From contig JBIICN010000014.1 of NCBI GenBank assembly GCA_044238845.1, forward strand, positions 1 through 64,000: 64,000 nt of DNA. The letters run 5' to 3'. The position numbers and the translations under genes are program-made. The notes under the pieces were generated by a model. It did not search any database. It worked only from the letters and a program-made list of their open reading frames with translations, and was not told where the DNA came from. Numbering within the stretch: the first letter of the stretch is position 1; every line of letters begins with the position of its first letter. The stretch is from UBA4416 sp044238845. Its GTDB lineage: Bacteria > Bacteroidota > Bacteroidia > B-17B0 > Aurantibacillaceae. Shown here piece after piece: positions 1 through 9,281 of this stretch.

Positions 1-2
1 TA

Positions 3-1250
3 TATATCAAACCTAGTTCAAAAGTGAAAAAAGGAGATATGATTTGTGATTGGGATCCATATAACGCGGTTATCGTTTCTGAATTTGCTGGTGCTGTAGA
101 GTACGAAGGCATTAAAGAAAACATAACTTACCGTGAAGAATCTGATGAACAAACAGGTTTCCGTGAGAAAGTAATTATTGAAAGTAGAGATAAAACATTA
201 TCACCATTAATCAGAATCGTTGACAAAAAAGGTGAGCCTTTAAAAACATATAACTTACCTATCAGTGCACACATTGTTGTGAACGAAGGAGTGAAAGTTG
301 AATTAGGACAAATTTTAGTGAAGATTCCTCGTGTTACTGGTAAAACGGGAGATATTACAGGTGGTTTACCTCGTGTAACTGAGTTATTCGAAGCACGTAA
401 CCCAAGTAATCCAGCAGTAGTTTCTGAAATTGACGGTATCGTTACTTTTGGTAAAATTAAGCGTGGTAACCGTGAGGTAATTGTTGAAGCTAAAACAGGT
501 GAACAACACCGTTACTTAGTGTCTTTATCTAAACATATCTTAGTACAAGAGAATGATTTTGTGAAAGCAGGTGAGCAATTATCTGATGGAGCAACTTCTC
601 CTGGTGATATCTTAGCAATTAAAGGCCCTACAGCAGTTCAAGAATACTTAGTAAATGAGATTCAAGAGGTATACCGTTTACAAGGACAAAAATTGAATGA
701 TAAGCATTTCGAAACGATTGTTCGTCAGATGATGCGTAAAGTTCAAATTGAAGATCCAGGTGATACAACATTCTTAGAGTTACAGTTGATTAACAAAATC
801 CACTTCATGGCTGAGAATGATGAATTATACGGTAAAAAAGTAGTTGTTGAGCCAGGTGATTCTGAAAACTTGAAACGTGGACAAATTGTAACAGCTCGTA
901 AATTACGTGATGAGAACTCAGTTTTACGTCGTAAAGATTTAAAATTAGTTGAAGCTCGTGATGCAGTTCCTGCAACAGCAACTCCAATTTTACAAGGTAT
1001 TACACGTGCATCGTTACAAACAAATAGTTGGATTTCTGCGGCATCGTTCCAGGAGACTACTAAAGTATTAAACGAAGCAGCTGTAAACGGAAAAGTAGAT
1101 ACATTACAAGGATTAAAAGAAAACGTAATTGTTGGACATTTAATTCCTGCAGGTACAGGTTTACGTCAATACGAAAAAATCGTAGTTGGTAGTAAAGAAG
1201 AGTACGAGCGCTTAATGGCATCTAAAGAAGAGATTGAAGAAGAAGCATAA
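3..1250 (+). CDS. rpoC: DNA-directed RNA polymerase beta' subunit, C-terminal part (5' end outside window)
   Basis: This is the last 415 codons of the largest catalytic subunit of RNA polymerase, which together with beta forms the active-site cleft. The frame is open from the first bases of the window, so the gene starts upstream; the GTG at 24 is an internal valine codon. Recognisable beta' C-terminal segments include the WDPYNAVI stretch, the GDITGGLPRVTELFEAR segment (the conserved region leading into the bridge and jaw part) and the RLQGQKLNDKHFETIVRQMMRKV segment near the C-terminus. Bacteroidota RpoC is usually about 1400 residues, so roughly two thirds is missing. The acidic tail ending EEIEEEA is normal. 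A strong intrinsic terminator lies 60 bases downstream, so the rpoBC transcript probably ends here. Confidence 0.97.
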   Translation, partial: YIKPSSKVKKGDMICDWDPYNAVIVSEFAGAVEYEGIKENITYREESDEQTGFREKVIIESRDKTLSPLIRIVDKKGEPLKTYNLPISAHIVVNEGVKVELGQILVKIPRVTGKTGDITGGLPRVTELFEARNPSNPAVVSEIDGIVTFGKIKRGNREVIVEAKTGEQHRYLVSLSKHILVQENDFVKAGEQLSDGATSPGDILAIKGPTAVQEYLVNEIQEVYRLQGQKLNDKHFETIVRQMMRKVQIEDPGDTTFLELQLINKIHFMAENDELYGKKVVVEPGDSENLKRGQIVTARKLRDENSVLRRKDLKLVEARDAVPATATPILQGITRASLQTNSWISAASFQETTKVLNEAAVNGKVDTLQGLKENVIVGHLIPAGTGLRQYEKIVVGSKEEYERLMASKEEIEEEA

Positions 1251-1308
1251 TTAATATAAGGTATAAGTTTTGAATGTTGAATTGAACAAACAAAACGTTA
1301 TAAATAAT

Positions 1309-1341
1309 AAAAACCCTTAACAGAAATGTTGAGGGTTTTTT
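1309..1341 (+). terminator. Intrinsic terminator of rpoC
   Basis: AAAACCCTTAACA (1310-1322) pairs with TGTTGAGGGTTTT (1327-1339) around a GAAA tetraloop, with one G-T wobble, and runs into a T tract. It lies about 60 bases after the rpoC stop and before a divergently regulated secreted-protein gene. Confidence 0.93.
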
Positions 1342-1400
1342 GTTTATTTGATAAGGTTTTAAAAAGCATAATAGCGGTATTTTTTTAGAAATATTTGGCT

Positions 1401-1408
1401 TATATTTG
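1401..1408 (+). promoter_or_regulatory. Bacteroidota -7 box upstream of the first FG-GAP gene
   Basis: TATATTTG matches the Bacteroidota -7 consensus TAnnTTTG and lies 19 bases before the ATG at 1428. I see no convincing TTG at the -33 position, only a T-rich stretch. Confidence 0.5.
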
Positions 1409-1427
1409 AAATAAAAAAAAGACTTTT

Positions 1428-3797
1428 ATGAAAAAAATAATTCTATTAGTATTCTTTGGTTTATCTGTATTTATTATTAAATCTCAAAATTACTCATTTA
1501 CCCAATCTACCTACACAGCTAACGGTTATCCAACTAATGTATTGAAAGGCGATTTTAATAATGATGGTAAGATGGATTTAGTAATGCAGAATCAAAACGG
1601 AATTAATTGCTATTTACAGGCATCTGGAAACACCTTTTCAACAGTTGTTACAACTTATACTACTTCTTTACAAATTTATAATTGCGCTGATTTTAATGGT
1701 GATGGAAAATTAGATGTTTTAGCAGACAATAGTCATTTGTTTTTGGGCATAGGAAATGGTTCTTTTTCATTATCGCCAACTAATTTTGGCTCGAATGCCT
1801 CTGATTATGCAGCGATTTCATTAGATTTTAATAAGGACGGTAAATCTGATTTAGTAAGTGTAACTTCATTCACAGGTCAAGGATTGAGTTATTTTTCAAT
1901 TCAAAGTGGTTTAGGGAATGGCAATTGTAATCAGCTTCCTTACGTAAGTATAAATGGCGAAATCCCAAGCCCAAATTCTAACAACAGGAATAGAATAGCT
2001 GTTGATGATTTAAATAATGACAGCAATAAAGATATAGTTGTTTCTACACTTAAGAACGGAACTGGTTACTTATCCATTTATAATGGAAGTGCAACGGGTG
2101 ATTTTAGCATTGCGACTACTTACACCTATAATTTTGATATTACTACAGTTAAAATATCCGACATGAATATGGATGGTAATAACGATATAGTTTTTAGTTC
2201 TCGTAACAATGTGTATGTCCTTCAGGGAGACGGATTAGGTGGATTTTTGTCTTATTATAATCACGCAATATTAAGCACATCCATAGATATAGGAGATGTA
2301 AATAATGATGGTAAAATGGATATTATTAATTTTTTCGGAACTAATACAGGATTTTTTCCGTATAGTCTTTGTGTTGAAACAAACACTGTTTCAATTATTG
2401 ACAATACGGGTTTGGGTTTTTCTCTTAGTGCGAATACCTTTTCAATAAATTCATTTTATGGACCTCATTCACCAATTATTTGCGATGATTTTAATAGTGA
2501 TGGTAAATTGGATTTAGCAGTGAATACATATAGTTGTACACCTACATTATCAATTTGTTATAATACCACCACAACACCTTTAACACTAAGTGTATCTTCT
2601 GTAAGCATGTGCGTAGGATCTTGTAACACACTTACAGCTGTGGCATCCGGAGGAACTGGTCCATACACATATAGTTGGATTCCAGGTTGGTTAAGTGGCT
2701 CATCAATTCAAACATGTCCCTCTTCATCTGGCATTTATTCAGTGGTTGTTACAGATGCAATGATGAATAGTGCAACTTCATCAGCTATAGCTACTGTTAA
2801 TTCAAATTGCCAAGATGTTTGGCCAGGAGACGCAAACAGTAATGGTATTACTGAAATTACGGATGTTTTTGAGTTGGCTTGGAATTTTGGTTTAACAGGA
2901 ACACCTAGATCAAGTGTGAGTAATAATTGGCAGTCGTATTTTTCTAGTAATTGGACAGGAACCATTACTAACGGAAAAAATTTAAATCATAGCGATTGTA
3001 ACGGAGATGGTGTTATTAATTTAGATGACACTTTAGCTATTTATAATAATTATGATTTAACTCATTCATTTAAAGCTTCGCAACCTTCCTTGGTTAATCC
3101 ACAAATAAGTATCATCCCTGATCAAATTGCCGTTGCAAAAGGAATTTGGGGAACTGCATCTATTTATTTAGGAGATGCAACAACAAATATTAATAATATT
3201 AATGGCGTAGCATTTACGGTTGATTTTGATAATAACTTGATTGAATCAAATAGTATTTATATTGAATATCAAAATTCATTTATTGATGCAGGCCAAAATT
3301 TGCGTTTCAGAAAACTTAAATTTTCCAATGGCAAAATATATACAGCAACAACACATACAGTTAGTGGTAATGTGAGTGGGCAAGGGAAAATTGCAACCTT
3401 ACATTATCAAATAAAATCAACTTTAACAACTGATCAAGTTTTAAATTTAGGAATTAGTCAAGCTAAAAAATCGGAATCACCTCGAATAATTACTCCTTTA
3501 ACTTCAGGCACAGCTACACTAATGGCTATTGGAGCAAGTGTTGGGTTACAAGAGTTAAGTAACAACTTAATTTTAATAAGCCCCAACCCAACAAACGGTT
3601 CATTAACCATTCATTCAAAAACCGAATTACAAAAAATTGAGTTTACTTCAATAACAGGGCAAGTGTTATTAAGCGAAGTGTCAACTAATGTGTCGCATAC
3701 ATTGCATTTAGATAATTTTGCTAATGGCATTTATTTTGTGAATGTATATCAGAACAATCGTATTGTAAAGAGAGAGAAGGTGGTATTGAATAAATAA
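1428..3797 (+). CDS. Secreted FG-GAP (VCBS-like) repeat protein with dockerin-like and cohesin-like modules and T9SS sorting domain
   Basis: This 789-residue protein is exported through Sec (signal peptide, residues 1-20) and then probably through the type IX system to the cell surface. Residues about 40-360 contain seven DxNxDGxxD calcium-loop motifs (for example DFNNDGKMDLV and DFNGDGKLDVL), the number expected for one seven-bladed FG-GAP propeller. A cysteine-bearing Ig/PKD-like module follows. Residues about 460-550 carry two dockerin-like calcium loops, WPGDANSNG and SDCNGDGVINLDDT. Residues about 558-690 resemble a cohesin or carbohydrate-binding beta-sandwich. The tail from about 715 (SPNPTNGSL ... 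GIYFVNVYQ ... REKVVLNK) is a type A sorting domain. It is paralogous to the next gene, 20 bases downstream. The ligand is unknown; surface adhesion or polymer binding is an inference. Confidence 0.85.
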   Translation: MKKIILLVFFGLSVFIIKSQNYSFTQSTYTANGYPTNVLKGDFNNDGKMDLVMQNQNGINCYLQASGNTFSTVVTTYTTSLQIYNCADFNGDGKLDVLADNSHLFLGIGNGSFSLSPTNFGSNASDYAAISLDFNKDGKSDLVSVTSFTGQGLSYFSIQSGLGNGNCNQLPYVSINGEIPSPNSNNRNRIAVDDLNNDSNKDIVVSTLKNGTGYLSIYNGSATGDFSIATTYTYNFDITTVKISDMNMDGNNDIVFSSRNNVYVLQGDGLGGFLSYYNHAILSTSIDIGDVNNDGKMDIINFFGTNTGFFPYSLCVETNTVSIIDNTGLGFSLSANTFSINSFYGPHSPIICDDFNSDGKLDLAVNTYSCTPTLSICYNTTTTPLTLSVSSVSMCVGSCNTLTAVASGGTGPYTYSWIPGWLSGSSIQTCPSSSGIYSVVVTDAMMNSATSSAIATVNSNCQDVWPGDANSNGITEITDVFELAWNFGLTGTPRSSVSNNWQSYFSSNWTGTITNGKNLNHSDCNGDGVINLDDTLAIYNNYDLTHSFKASQPSLVNPQISIIPDQIAVAKGIWGTASIYLGDATTNINNINGVAFTVDFDNNLIESNSIYIEYQNSFIDAGQNLRFRKLKFSNGKIYTATTHTVSGNVSGQGKIATLHYQIKSTLTTDQVLNLGISQAKKSESPRIITPLTSGTATLMAIGASVGLQELSNNLILISPNPTNGSLTIHSKTELQKIEFTSITGQVLLSEVSTNVSHTLHLDNFANGIYFVNVYQNNRIVKREKVVLNK
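3753..3793 (+). repeat. 41-base exact direct repeat at the 3' ends of the paired FG-GAP genes (copy 1; copy 2 at 7550-7590)
   Basis: The last 41 bases up to the stop region are identical to 7550-7590, whereas surrounding third-codon positions have diverged. This encodes the end of the T9SS tail (NNRIVKREKVVLNK). It marks a recent duplication tract or gene conversion. Confidence 0.85.
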
Positions 3798-3817
3798 ATT
3801 TTTACACTATAAATGTT

Positions 3818-6800
3818 ATGAAAAAAATAATAAAGAAAATAGCTTCGGTTTTAGTTTTTTTAAGTTTCTGTGTTAAGGCAGAGGCTCAACTCAATTCAGT
3901 ATGTTTTGATTATTTAAATAGTGTTAATACATCAAGTGTTGGATCCGATCCAGTATCAATAGTTAAGGCAGATTTTAACGCTGATGGTTTACAAGATTTA
4001 GCTACAGCAAATTATGGTTCTAATAGCATTTCTGTGTTAACTGCTATTGGAAATGGGGCATTTAATTCGGTGGCAAATTATTCAGTGGGGACAAATCCTT
4101 ACACAATAAAAAGTGCTGATTTCAACTTGGATGGTATATCGGATATAGTTGTTGTAAATCAAGGATCGAATAATATCTCTGTTTTATTAGGATTAACAGG
4201 TGGGGCATTTATGTCTCCAATTAATTATTCGGTTGGTGTTAAGCCATATAATGTTGCCGTAAATGATTTTAATAATGATGGTAATCAGGATTTGGTGACC
4301 AATAATTATACTTCACGAACTCTTTCAGTTTTATTAGGATCGCCAACAGGTACATTTTCTCCAGCGACTACTTTTAGTGCTGGAATTAATCCTCAATCAA
4401 TTTCCTCAGCTGACTTTAATAATGATGGTAAAATGGATTTAGCGCTTACGAATTTTGATGGTTTAAATATTTTGTTAGGAACAGGTGTTGGGACTTTTTC
4501 TTATTTACCTCCGCTAAATAACTCTGGGGTTATGTATGAGATAGTAAGTGATGATTTAGACCAGAATGGTAGTTTAGATTTAGTAATTAGTAGTAGTAAT
4601 GGGTTGTTAGTGTTTTCTGGTAATGGAACTGGAACTTTTTTACTCCAAAACATAAATGGGGATCATAAGACTGGAAGAAAGATAATTGTTGTGGATGTCA
4701 ATAATGACTTAGTAACTGATATTGTAGCTTTAAACTCATATGATTTTAGGGTTTTTTTAGGAGATGGTCAGAAAAACTTTTCAGGTAGCCCAAACAATTA
4801 TAGCTCTGGATATGGATGCACGTCCTTTACTGCAGCAGATTTTAATAGTGACAATAAATTAGATTTTGCAATTGCAAATTCAGGAATTAACAAAATTACT
4901 TGCGTTTTTGGACTCGGGAATGCAAGTTTTTTAACCCCGATAAATTATAATTCAGGTTTACTAGGTGATCCAAGTGGTCTTTGTACAGGGGATTTTAATA
5001 ATGATGGTAAACTTGATGTTGCAGTTGGTAATGATGCATCAAATGCAGTATATACAAATCTTGGGAATGGTAATGGTCTGTTGTCTGAAGCAACCCTTTG
5101 TGGTGGTAATTTAAATAGTCGTGGGGCAGTTGCAGCTGCTGATTTTAATGGCGATGGTATAAAAGATTTTGTGACGTGTGGATATTCTTCGACCAGTTAC
5201 ACTGTGGCTATTTTAATTGGAAATGGAACGGGTAGTGCATCACAAATTAACTTTTTTGGTCAAGGAATGGGTGCGGACCCTAATAATTTAACTTGTGCTG
5301 ATTTTAATGGAGATGGAAACATAGATGTTGCAACCTCAAATTTCGCTGTTAGCGGACTTTCAGTGTTTCTAGGCACAGGTACCGGCAGTTTGTCACTTCC
5401 AACAAATTATATTACTGGAGCTTTAAGGGGAATCACCAGTTCTGATTTTAACAACGATGGTTTTGTTGATTTGGCTACGGCTGGCGGGTCTAAAGTTGGA
5501 ATATCTTTTGGTAATGGAACGGGAGCATTTGGGGCAATTACGTCTTATACAGTTGATCCAGATCCGTATTCAAATGTTTATTGCATCACAACTGGCGATT
5601 TTAATAATGATGGGAATGTTGATATCGCTGCTGCTAATTATGGTTCAGGTAATGTTAATATATTATTAGGCTCAAGTACAGGCACCTTTGTTTCTGCAGC
5701 GAGTTATAGTGTAGGTTACGGACTAACGTCAATTCACGCTGCTGATTTTAACAACGATGGGAAAATAGATTTAGTTGCAACTCAAGTGGCTTCATATAAC
5801 ATTGTACCGTTAGTTGTTATGTTATATGGGCAAGGGACTGGCATTTTTAATGCGCCACTGGCTTATAAATTGGACTATAGTGCTTCAAATGTTTCGAGCG
5901 GAGATTTTAATAGTGATGGTAATCTAGATTTGTTATTATCGGGAGGTAATGGAACGAAAATATTTATTAATAGCAGTGCTGCACCTCTCACTATAGTGGG
6001 GCCTAGCCTAACTTGTTCTGGTACCAGTATTAATTTGTCGGTTTCTGGTGGTAATCATTATAGTTGGAGCACAGGTGCTGCAACACAAACTATAGCAGTT
6101 TCACCAAATTCAAACAGCACTTATTCCGTAACGGGATTTAATTCTATGGGCTGTGCTATTTCAGGAACTACTCAAGTTCTAGTTAACCCATCACCAACGG
6201 TGAGTATAAACAACGCAACAGTTTGTTTAGGCCAAACATATAGTATTACACCAGCTGGAGCTGATAGTTATACTTTTTCTAGCGTTGTTGATGTTGTAAC
6301 TCCAACTGTAACTACAACCTATACAATAATAGGATCCAATTTTTATAATTGTACTGATACGGTAACTACACAAATTATAGTGAATCTCAATCCAAGTATT
6401 TCCATTGTTTCAACAGGTTCTGTTTGTCAGGGTTCATCAATAGGTATTATTGCTAGTGGCGCAAATACTTATATATGGAATACAGGAGCAACAACATCAA
6501 GTATTTCAGTTATGCCTACAACCACAGGTACATATACAGTCACAGGAACAGATTTAAATAATTGCAGTAATACACAAACAGTTAGTGTAATTGTAGATCC
6601 TACCTGCCAAGATATATGGCCAGGAGATGCCAACAGCGATGGAACAGTAGACAATTTAGATGTATTGGAACTGGGCTTGCATTATACGCAAACAGGCCCA
6701 CCAAGAGTAAGTACTAGCAACAGTTGGCAATCATACTTTGCTAATAACTGGATTGGTACAATTACTAATGGTAAAAATTTGAATCATAGTGATTGTAACG

Positions 6801-7594
6801 GCGATGGAACCATTAATGATGATGATACATTAGCTATTTACAATAATTATGGATTAGCCCATGCATTTAAATCAGCACAAACAACAACTGTTAATCCTCA
6901 ATTAAGCATTGTGCCTGATCAAACATCCCTTGTAAAAGGAAGTTGGGGAACAGCTTCTATTTATTTAGGTGATGCTGCAACAAATATAAATAACATTAAT
7001 GGCGCAGCGTTTACAGTTGATTTTGATAATACATTAATTGAAGCGAACAGCATTTATATTGAGTATCAAAATTCATTTTTAGATGCTGGACAAAATTTAC
7101 ATTTCAGAAAATTAGATTTTGCTAGTAATAAATTATTTACTGCAAGTACACATACTGTGAGCAATAATGTGAGTGGAAATGGGTTGATAGCAAAACTACA
7201 TTATCAAATTAAATCTAGTTTAACAACAGATGAGATTTTAAATATTGGTTTATCTCAAGCCAACCAATCTAATGCTTCTGGGATTATTGCGCCACTCACA
7301 ACGGGAGCAGGAACATTAATGGCCATAGGTTCAAGTGTTGGTTTACAGGAGTTAAGTGGAAATTTGATTTCAGTTAGCCCTAATCCAACCAATGGGTTAT
7401 TAACTATTCATTCAAAAACAGAATTACAAAAAATAGAAGTTGTTGCTATTACAGGACAAGTGTTATTATCAGAAACACCAACTAACGTTTCACATACAAT
7501 GAACTTAGATAACTTTGCTAATGGAATTTACTTCATTAATCTTTATCAAAACAATCGTATTGTAAAGAGAGAGAAGGTGGTATTGAATAAGTAA
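3818..7594 (+). CDS. Large secreted FG-GAP repeat protein (two propellers), Ig-like, dockerin-like and cohesin-like modules, T9SS sorting domain
   Basis: This 1258-residue paralog of the preceding gene has a signal peptide ending near residue 24 (KAEAQ). Fourteen FG-GAP calcium-loop motifs lie between residues about 50 and 710, twice the seven of its neighbour, so it probably forms two seven-bladed propellers. Three Ig-like modules with a recurring C-x-G pattern follow (about 725-945), then a dockerin-like pair (WPGDANSDGTVD, about 933, and SDCNGDGTINDDDT), a cohesin-like sandwich (about 1025-1160) and a type A T9SS tail (from about 1183). Everything from the dockerin-like block onward is highly similar to the upstream gene. 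The short gap and lack of a terminator suggest co-transcription. Inference: a surface-anchored or secreted adhesin. Confidence 0.85.
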   Translation: MKKIIKKIASVLVFLSFCVKAEAQLNSVCFDYLNSVNTSSVGSDPVSIVKADFNADGLQDLATANYGSNSISVLTAIGNGAFNSVANYSVGTNPYTIKSADFNLDGISDIVVVNQGSNNISVLLGLTGGAFMSPINYSVGVKPYNVAVNDFNNDGNQDLVTNNYTSRTLSVLLGSPTGTFSPATTFSAGINPQSISSADFNNDGKMDLALTNFDGLNILLGTGVGTFSYLPPLNNSGVMYEIVSDDLDQNGSLDLVISSSNGLLVFSGNGTGTFLLQNINGDHKTGRKIIVVDVNNDLVTDIVALNSYDFRVFLGDGQKNFSGSPNNYSSGYGCTSFTAADFNSDNKLDFAIANSGINKITCVFGLGNASFLTPINYNSGLLGDPSGLCTGDFNNDGKLDVAVGNDASNAVYTNLGNGNGLLSEATLCGGNLNSRGAVAAADFNGDGIKDFVTCGYSSTSYTVAILIGNGTGSASQINFFGQGMGADPNNLTCADFNGDGNIDVATSNFAVSGLSVFLGTGTGSLSLPTNYITGALRGITSSDFNNDGFVDLATAGGSKVGISFGNGTGAFGAITSYTVDPDPYSNVYCITTGDFNNDGNVDIAAANYGSGNVNILLGSSTGTFVSAASYSVGYGLTSIHAADFNNDGKIDLVATQVASYNIVPLVVMLYGQGTGIFNAPLAYKLDYSASNVSSGDFNSDGNLDLLLSGGNGTKIFINSSAAPLTIVGPSLTCSGTSINLSVSGGNHYSWSTGAATQTIAVSPNSNSTYSVTGFNSMGCAISGTTQVLVNPSPTVSINNATVCLGQTYSITPAGADSYTFSSVVDVVTPTVTTTYTIIGSNFYNCTDTVTTQIIVNLNPSISIVSTGSVCQGSSIGIIASGANTYIWNTGATTSSISVMPTTTGTYTVTGTDLNNCSNTQTVSVIVDPTCQDIWPGDANSDGTVDNLDVLELGLHYTQTGPPRVSTSNSWQSYFANNWIGTITNGKNLNHSDCNGDGTINDDDTLAIYNNYGLAHAFKSAQTTTVNPQLSIVPDQTSLVKGSWGTASIYLGDAATNINNINGAAFTVDFDNTLIEANSIYIEYQNSFLDAGQNLHFRKLDFASNKLFTASTHTVSNNVSGNGLIAKLHYQIKSSLTTDEILNIGLSQANQSNASGIIAPLTTGAGTLMAIGSSVGLQELSGNLISVSPNPTNGLLTIHSKTELQKIEVVAITGQVLLSETPTNVSHTMNLDNFANGIYFINLYQNNRIVKREKVVLNK
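7550..7590 (+). repeat. 41-base exact direct repeat (copy 2)
   Basis: Second copy of the tract at 3753-3793, at the 3' end of the 1258-residue paralog. See that entry. Confidence 0.85.
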
Positions 7595-7608
7595 ATTTTG
7601 AGTTAGAA

Positions 7609-7655
7609 ACACCTGTCAGGTTTATAGCAAACCGCTTAGTAAACCTGACAGGTGT
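7609..7655. repeat. Dispersed palindrome, CCTGTCAGG family (copy 1 of 3)
   Basis: ACACCTGTCAGGTTTA (7609-7624) and its exact reverse complement (7640-7655) flank a 15-base loop. It lies between two convergent genes and could end both transcripts, but neither side has a T tract. Related copies lie at 20844-20878 and 38331-38363. Confidence 0.85.
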
Positions 7656-7666
7656 ATAGAAGTTAA

Positions 7667-8137
7667 CTACTTCAACTTCGTTGTATCTCCAACAGTTTCA
7701 AAAGCTTCGTCAACTTTTACAACAATGTTTTCGTAATCGCTTTTTGCAGCTGCAATTTCAGGTTTTATCAATTCTAATTCATCCAATTGTGCGGTGTAAT
7801 CTTTCTCAACCTGTTTCGAATCTCCCGAATTGCTTTTCACTTGCTCAACTAAAGTTTTATTTTTTTCAATCATTAATTCCAAACGCGTGATGAGTGGATT
7901 AATTTTTTGACTGAGGTTGTTTAATAAAGAGTCTTCGGGAGTGCCATTTTTAGTGGTGTCTGTAAAGGCTACAGATGACAGCTCCGAACGATAGAATACT
8001 AAAATTGAATCTTGTTGTTTTAACTCAGTTTGTGTGGCTTCTATTTTTTGAACGAAGGCATCTGTATCATCGGTACATGATGTAAAGCTGATTACTAAAA
8101 CAATAGAAGTGGCGATTGTTGCAATTTGATTTTTCAT
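7667..8137 (-). CDS. Small lipoprotein with coiled-coil region, function unknown
   Basis: The 156-residue product starts with a lipoprotein signal peptide whose lipobox SFTSC places the lipidated cysteine near residue 21, followed by acidic TDDTDAF. The rest is hydrophilic, rich in E, K, Q, L and I, and looks like two or three long amphipathic helices (about 30-60, 75-110 and 115-150) with heptad-like spacing. No enzyme motif is visible. It is probably anchored to a membrane facing the periplasm. It is the last of the minus-strand genes here, 121 bases beyond the BtrH-like gene, and may or may not belong to that group. I do not recognise a family. Confidence 0.75.
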   Translation of the reverse strand: MKNQIATIATSIVLVISFTSCTDDTDAFVQKIEATQTELKQQDSILVFYRSELSSVAFTDTTKNGTPEDSLLNNLSQKINPLITRLELMIEKNKTLVEQVKSNSGDSKQVEKDYTAQLDELELIKPEIAAAKSDYENIVVKVDEAFETVGDTTKLK

Positions 8138-8258
8138 GGTGATTGAAGTTTTATGGTTTAATAATTGATTACATCAACATTGTTTTGTAACCCATCGTTA
8201 ACATATATTAGGAATTGGTGAATTCATTTGTCAGTTCGATTGAAGTGACAAAAGGTAG

Positions 8259-9281
8259 TTACATTTTAATCTTTCGTAACTCTTTAAACGCTGCACGTTC
8301 AATAGCAGCAATGTTATCAAGCATATCAGCGCTTTCTAAAAAATCTTTTTGTTCGTTTAATCTACCTTTAAAAATACGTCCCATATTAATAGCACTTGCA
8401 CGCCACAAATCACCTGCTTTGGTGAATTCATCCGATAATTTTAATAGTCTTTGATCTCCTGTAATTTCACTTGCTTGTTCTAAAAAAGCAGCGTATAAAA
8501 AACGAAAGCCTCCTCCACCTGTTCCAATTTCTTCTTGCATACGCACAATTTGCCCCATGTATAAACCTGCCTTACGTGGACCTAATTTATCTCTCCATTT
8601 ACGTATTTGACGGGCAGTATAATTAATGCCATCTACACCTGCTATTGGCCCAGGAATGCTTAGCATATCAAATGCTGAGCGATGAATAGCTTTATAAATT
8701 ACTTTTTGTAAATGTTCTTTACTTACTGGTTTTATATTTTCGGGATAATATACATGTCCCTTTGGAGCTAAGGGTCCTTTTGCAAAACGCACCTTCAACA
8801 TATCTTCTTCAGTAAGCGTAGTTACAGTTTCCATAACGGGATCACTTACTAAATAATTTCCATTTTCTTTTCCGTATACTACTAAATTGTGTGCATTAAA
8901 GTGAAAACGATATTCCGCTGGAAAATAAGGTAAGTTGTAAACTCCTACCTGACAGCCAACAGGATTGCCTAATTGTATTTGTTTATTTAAATAATCATAA
9001 GCTTCTTTTTCGCTATTAAATTTTCTACGATTAACTTTTACGCCCAATAATTTACTTGCTCTACTAAAGATCCAACCTGGCATACTTCTGTACGAAACAG
9101 CCGGGCCACCATTTACCATTAAAAAAGGAATATGAATATAAAAGATACCAGAACCTAGTCCAAACATTAAGGGCTCCGTCATAAATTCTAAACCATGATG
9201 CCTTAAAAGACCAGTAGCTACTCCGTTTTCGCAATGAGCAGTTTGTATATGATTATAGGGAAGTATTAATTTATTATCCAT
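8259..9281 (-). CDS. BtrH N-terminal domain-containing protein (BtrH/DUF4872 family)
   Basis: The 340-residue protein begins with the typical BtrH-type N-terminal region (HCENGVATGLLRHHG, residues about 16-30), in which the H-C-E cluster is the conserved core, followed by FGLGSGIFYIHIPF and the NAHNLVVYG stretch (about 129-137) that carries a second conserved histidine. Known biology: BtrH in butirosin biosynthesis transfers an acyl group from an acyl carrier protein to the antibiotic amine; the fold is papain-like, with a Cys-His pair. Inference: an acyl or aminoacyl transferase here too. Its start overlaps the end of the 132-residue gene by 8 bases, so translation is coupled, and a KAS III-like synthase lies just upstream. 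The substrate is unknown. Confidence 0.8.
   Translation of the reverse strand: MDNKLILPYNHIQTAHCENGVATGLLRHHGLEFMTEPLMFGLGSGIFYIHIPFLMVNGGPAVSYRSMPGWIFSRASKLLGVKVNRRKFNSEKEAYDYLNKQIQLGNPVGCQVGVYNLPYFPAEYRFHFNAHNLVVYGKENGNYLVSDPVMETVTTLTEEDMLKVRFAKGPLAPKGHVYYPENIKPVSKEHLQKVIYKAIHRSAFDMLSIPGPIAGVDGINYTARQIRKWRDKLGPRKAGLYMGQIVRMQEEIGTGGGGFRFLYAAFLEQASEITGDQRLLKLSDEFTKAGDLWRASAINMGRIFKGRLNEQKDFLESADMLDNIAAIERAAFKELRKIKM

Noticed and set aside
805..987. Minus-strand and alternate-frame ORFs inside rpoC and other genes
   Set aside because: They are antisense or out-of-frame shadows of confidently identified genes and have no coding features of their own.
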